From assembly GCA_051275765.1 (NCBI GenBank), contig JBNMOV010000237.1, forward strand, positions 1 to 7,664: a DNA stretch of 7,664 nucleotides, given 5' to 3'. This stretch comes from JAHDCE01 sp051275765 (GTDB lineage: Bacteria > Bacteroidota > Bacteroidia > Chitinophagales > Saprospiraceae). Made by a program: the position numbers and the translations under genes. The notes beneath the pieces were generated by a model, which was not told the origin of the DNA, ran no database searches, and saw only the letters and a list, made by a program, of their open reading frames with translations. Shown here piece by piece: positions 7,427 to 7,664 of the stretch. Each line of letters begins with the position of its first letter. Within the stretch, counting starts at the first letter, position 1.

Positions 7427-7461
7427 AAAAAAAAGGCAGCTACTTCTTTAGAATTAGCTGC
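7427..7461 (-). terminator. strong intrinsic terminator of the MscS-like gene
   Basis: On the - strand, GCAGCTA (7461-7455) pairs with TAGCTGC (7442-7436); after one mismatch TTCT pairs with AGAA, and the stem is followed by C and eight T residues (7434-7427). This is a textbook rho-independent terminator. It begins about 80 nt after the stop of the MscS-like gene and ends 28 nt before the monooxygenase ATG, leaving little room for a separate promoter. Confidence 0.85.
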
Positions 7462-7528
7462 AGTCAAGTCACGAGAAACAAAAAACTATAAGGGAATCTT
7501 TAATATCGAGTAGATATATGTTTTGATT

Positions 7529-7546
7529 CTATTTCTATTTCTATTT
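7529..7546. repeat. hexanucleotide tandem repeat (CTATTT)x3
   Basis: Three exact copies of CTATTT lie across the end of the MscS-like gene. On the coding (-) strand they read AAATAG repeats, so the TAG stop at 7541-7543 is followed by two more in-frame TAG codons. Confidence 0.7.
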
Positions 7547-7664
7547 AGTAATATTAATATCCATAGTAGGATAAGGTATTCCTACACCATCTCTATCGAA
7601 TGCTTTCTTTACATTTTCATGCATATAGTAATATACATCCCAATAATGCTCACTTTTAGCCCAA
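7541..7664 (-). CDS. MscS-family mechanosensitive channel, C-terminal fragment
   Basis: The last 40 codons of a gene that continues beyond the right edge. The peptide contains HYWDVYYYMHENVKKAFDRD followed by GVGIPYPTMDINITK and a TAG stop. This matches the end of the MscS cytoplasmic alpha-beta domain, where E. coli MscS has a similar '[27 protein letters not shown]' segment. MscS channels open under membrane tension to release solutes during osmotic downshock; the channel and its membrane part lie outside the window. It is on the same strand as the lipid operon but separated from it by a strong terminator, so it is probably a distinct transcription unit. Confidence 0.82.
   Translation of the reverse strand, partial: WAKSEHYWDVYYYMHENVKKAFDRDGVGIPYPTMDINITK

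Noticed and set aside
7399..7467. 23-residue N-terminal extension of the monooxygenase from a TTG codon, with a hydrophobic stretch like a signal peptide
   Set aside because: The extension is translated from the terminator hairpin and its T-run, and the FAD motif fits an ATG start at 7398.
7295..7513. 72-codon + strand open frame
   Set aside because: Antisense to the monooxygenase start and terminator; no independent coding evidence.
1..7664. Anti-phage defence island, CRISPR array or prophage
   Set aside because: The helicase-nuclease is of a housekeeping repair type, the other genes are metabolic, and no spaced direct repeats, integrase or phage genes were seen.

Overview
The window is AT-rich with compact intergenic spaces. 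Shine-Dalgarno sequences are weak or absent, and start codons are often preceded by A/T-rich leaders. This style, and the protein types present, suggest a member of the Bacteroidota (a Flavobacteriia/Chitinophagia/Saprospiria-like bacterium). That placement is an inference; no rRNA or other taxonomic marker is present.

Layout. On the + strand, the left edge carries the C-terminal two-thirds or so of a large DNA-repair enzyme: a UvrD/AddAB-type helicase fused to a PD-(D/E)XK nuclease with probable iron-sulfur cysteines (to 1946). Everything else is on the - strand and converges on it. Reading in the direction of transcription (right to left) there are: the last 40 residues of an MscS-type mechanosensitive channel (7664-7541), a strong intrinsic terminator (7461-7427), a flavin-containing monooxygenase (7398-6097), a compact fatty-acid 2-hydroxylase-like membrane di-iron enzyme (6016-5396), a long-chain acyl-CoA synthetase (5354-3669) and a classical short-chain dehydrogenase/reductase that overlaps the synthetase by 4 nt (3672-2890). 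After a 140-bp imperfect palindrome (2899-2760) comes a two-domain protein with a C-terminal SCP-2 sterol/lipid-carrier domain (2735-2007).

How the genes fit together. The four central genes look like one operon (gaps of 80 nt, 41 nt and -4 nt) that handles fatty acyl chains: activation to acyl-CoA, C2 hydroxylation, NAD(P)H-dependent keto/hydroxy interconversion and flavin-dependent oxygenation. The SCP2-domain protein downstream may be a lipid-binding partner. The combination recalls the mycobacterial mymA operon (FMO, SDR and FadD13) with an added fatty-acid hydroxylase. The end product cannot be read from the sequence; a hydroxylated membrane lipid, such as an N-(2-hydroxyacyl) sulfonolipid or sphingolipid-like compound, is one possibility.

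No stretch longer than 300 bases lacks a gene. The longest gaps are 2736-2889, which holds the palindromic element, and 7399-7540, which holds the terminator and a short tandem repeat. No rRNA, tRNA, CRISPR array, transposase or origin was seen.
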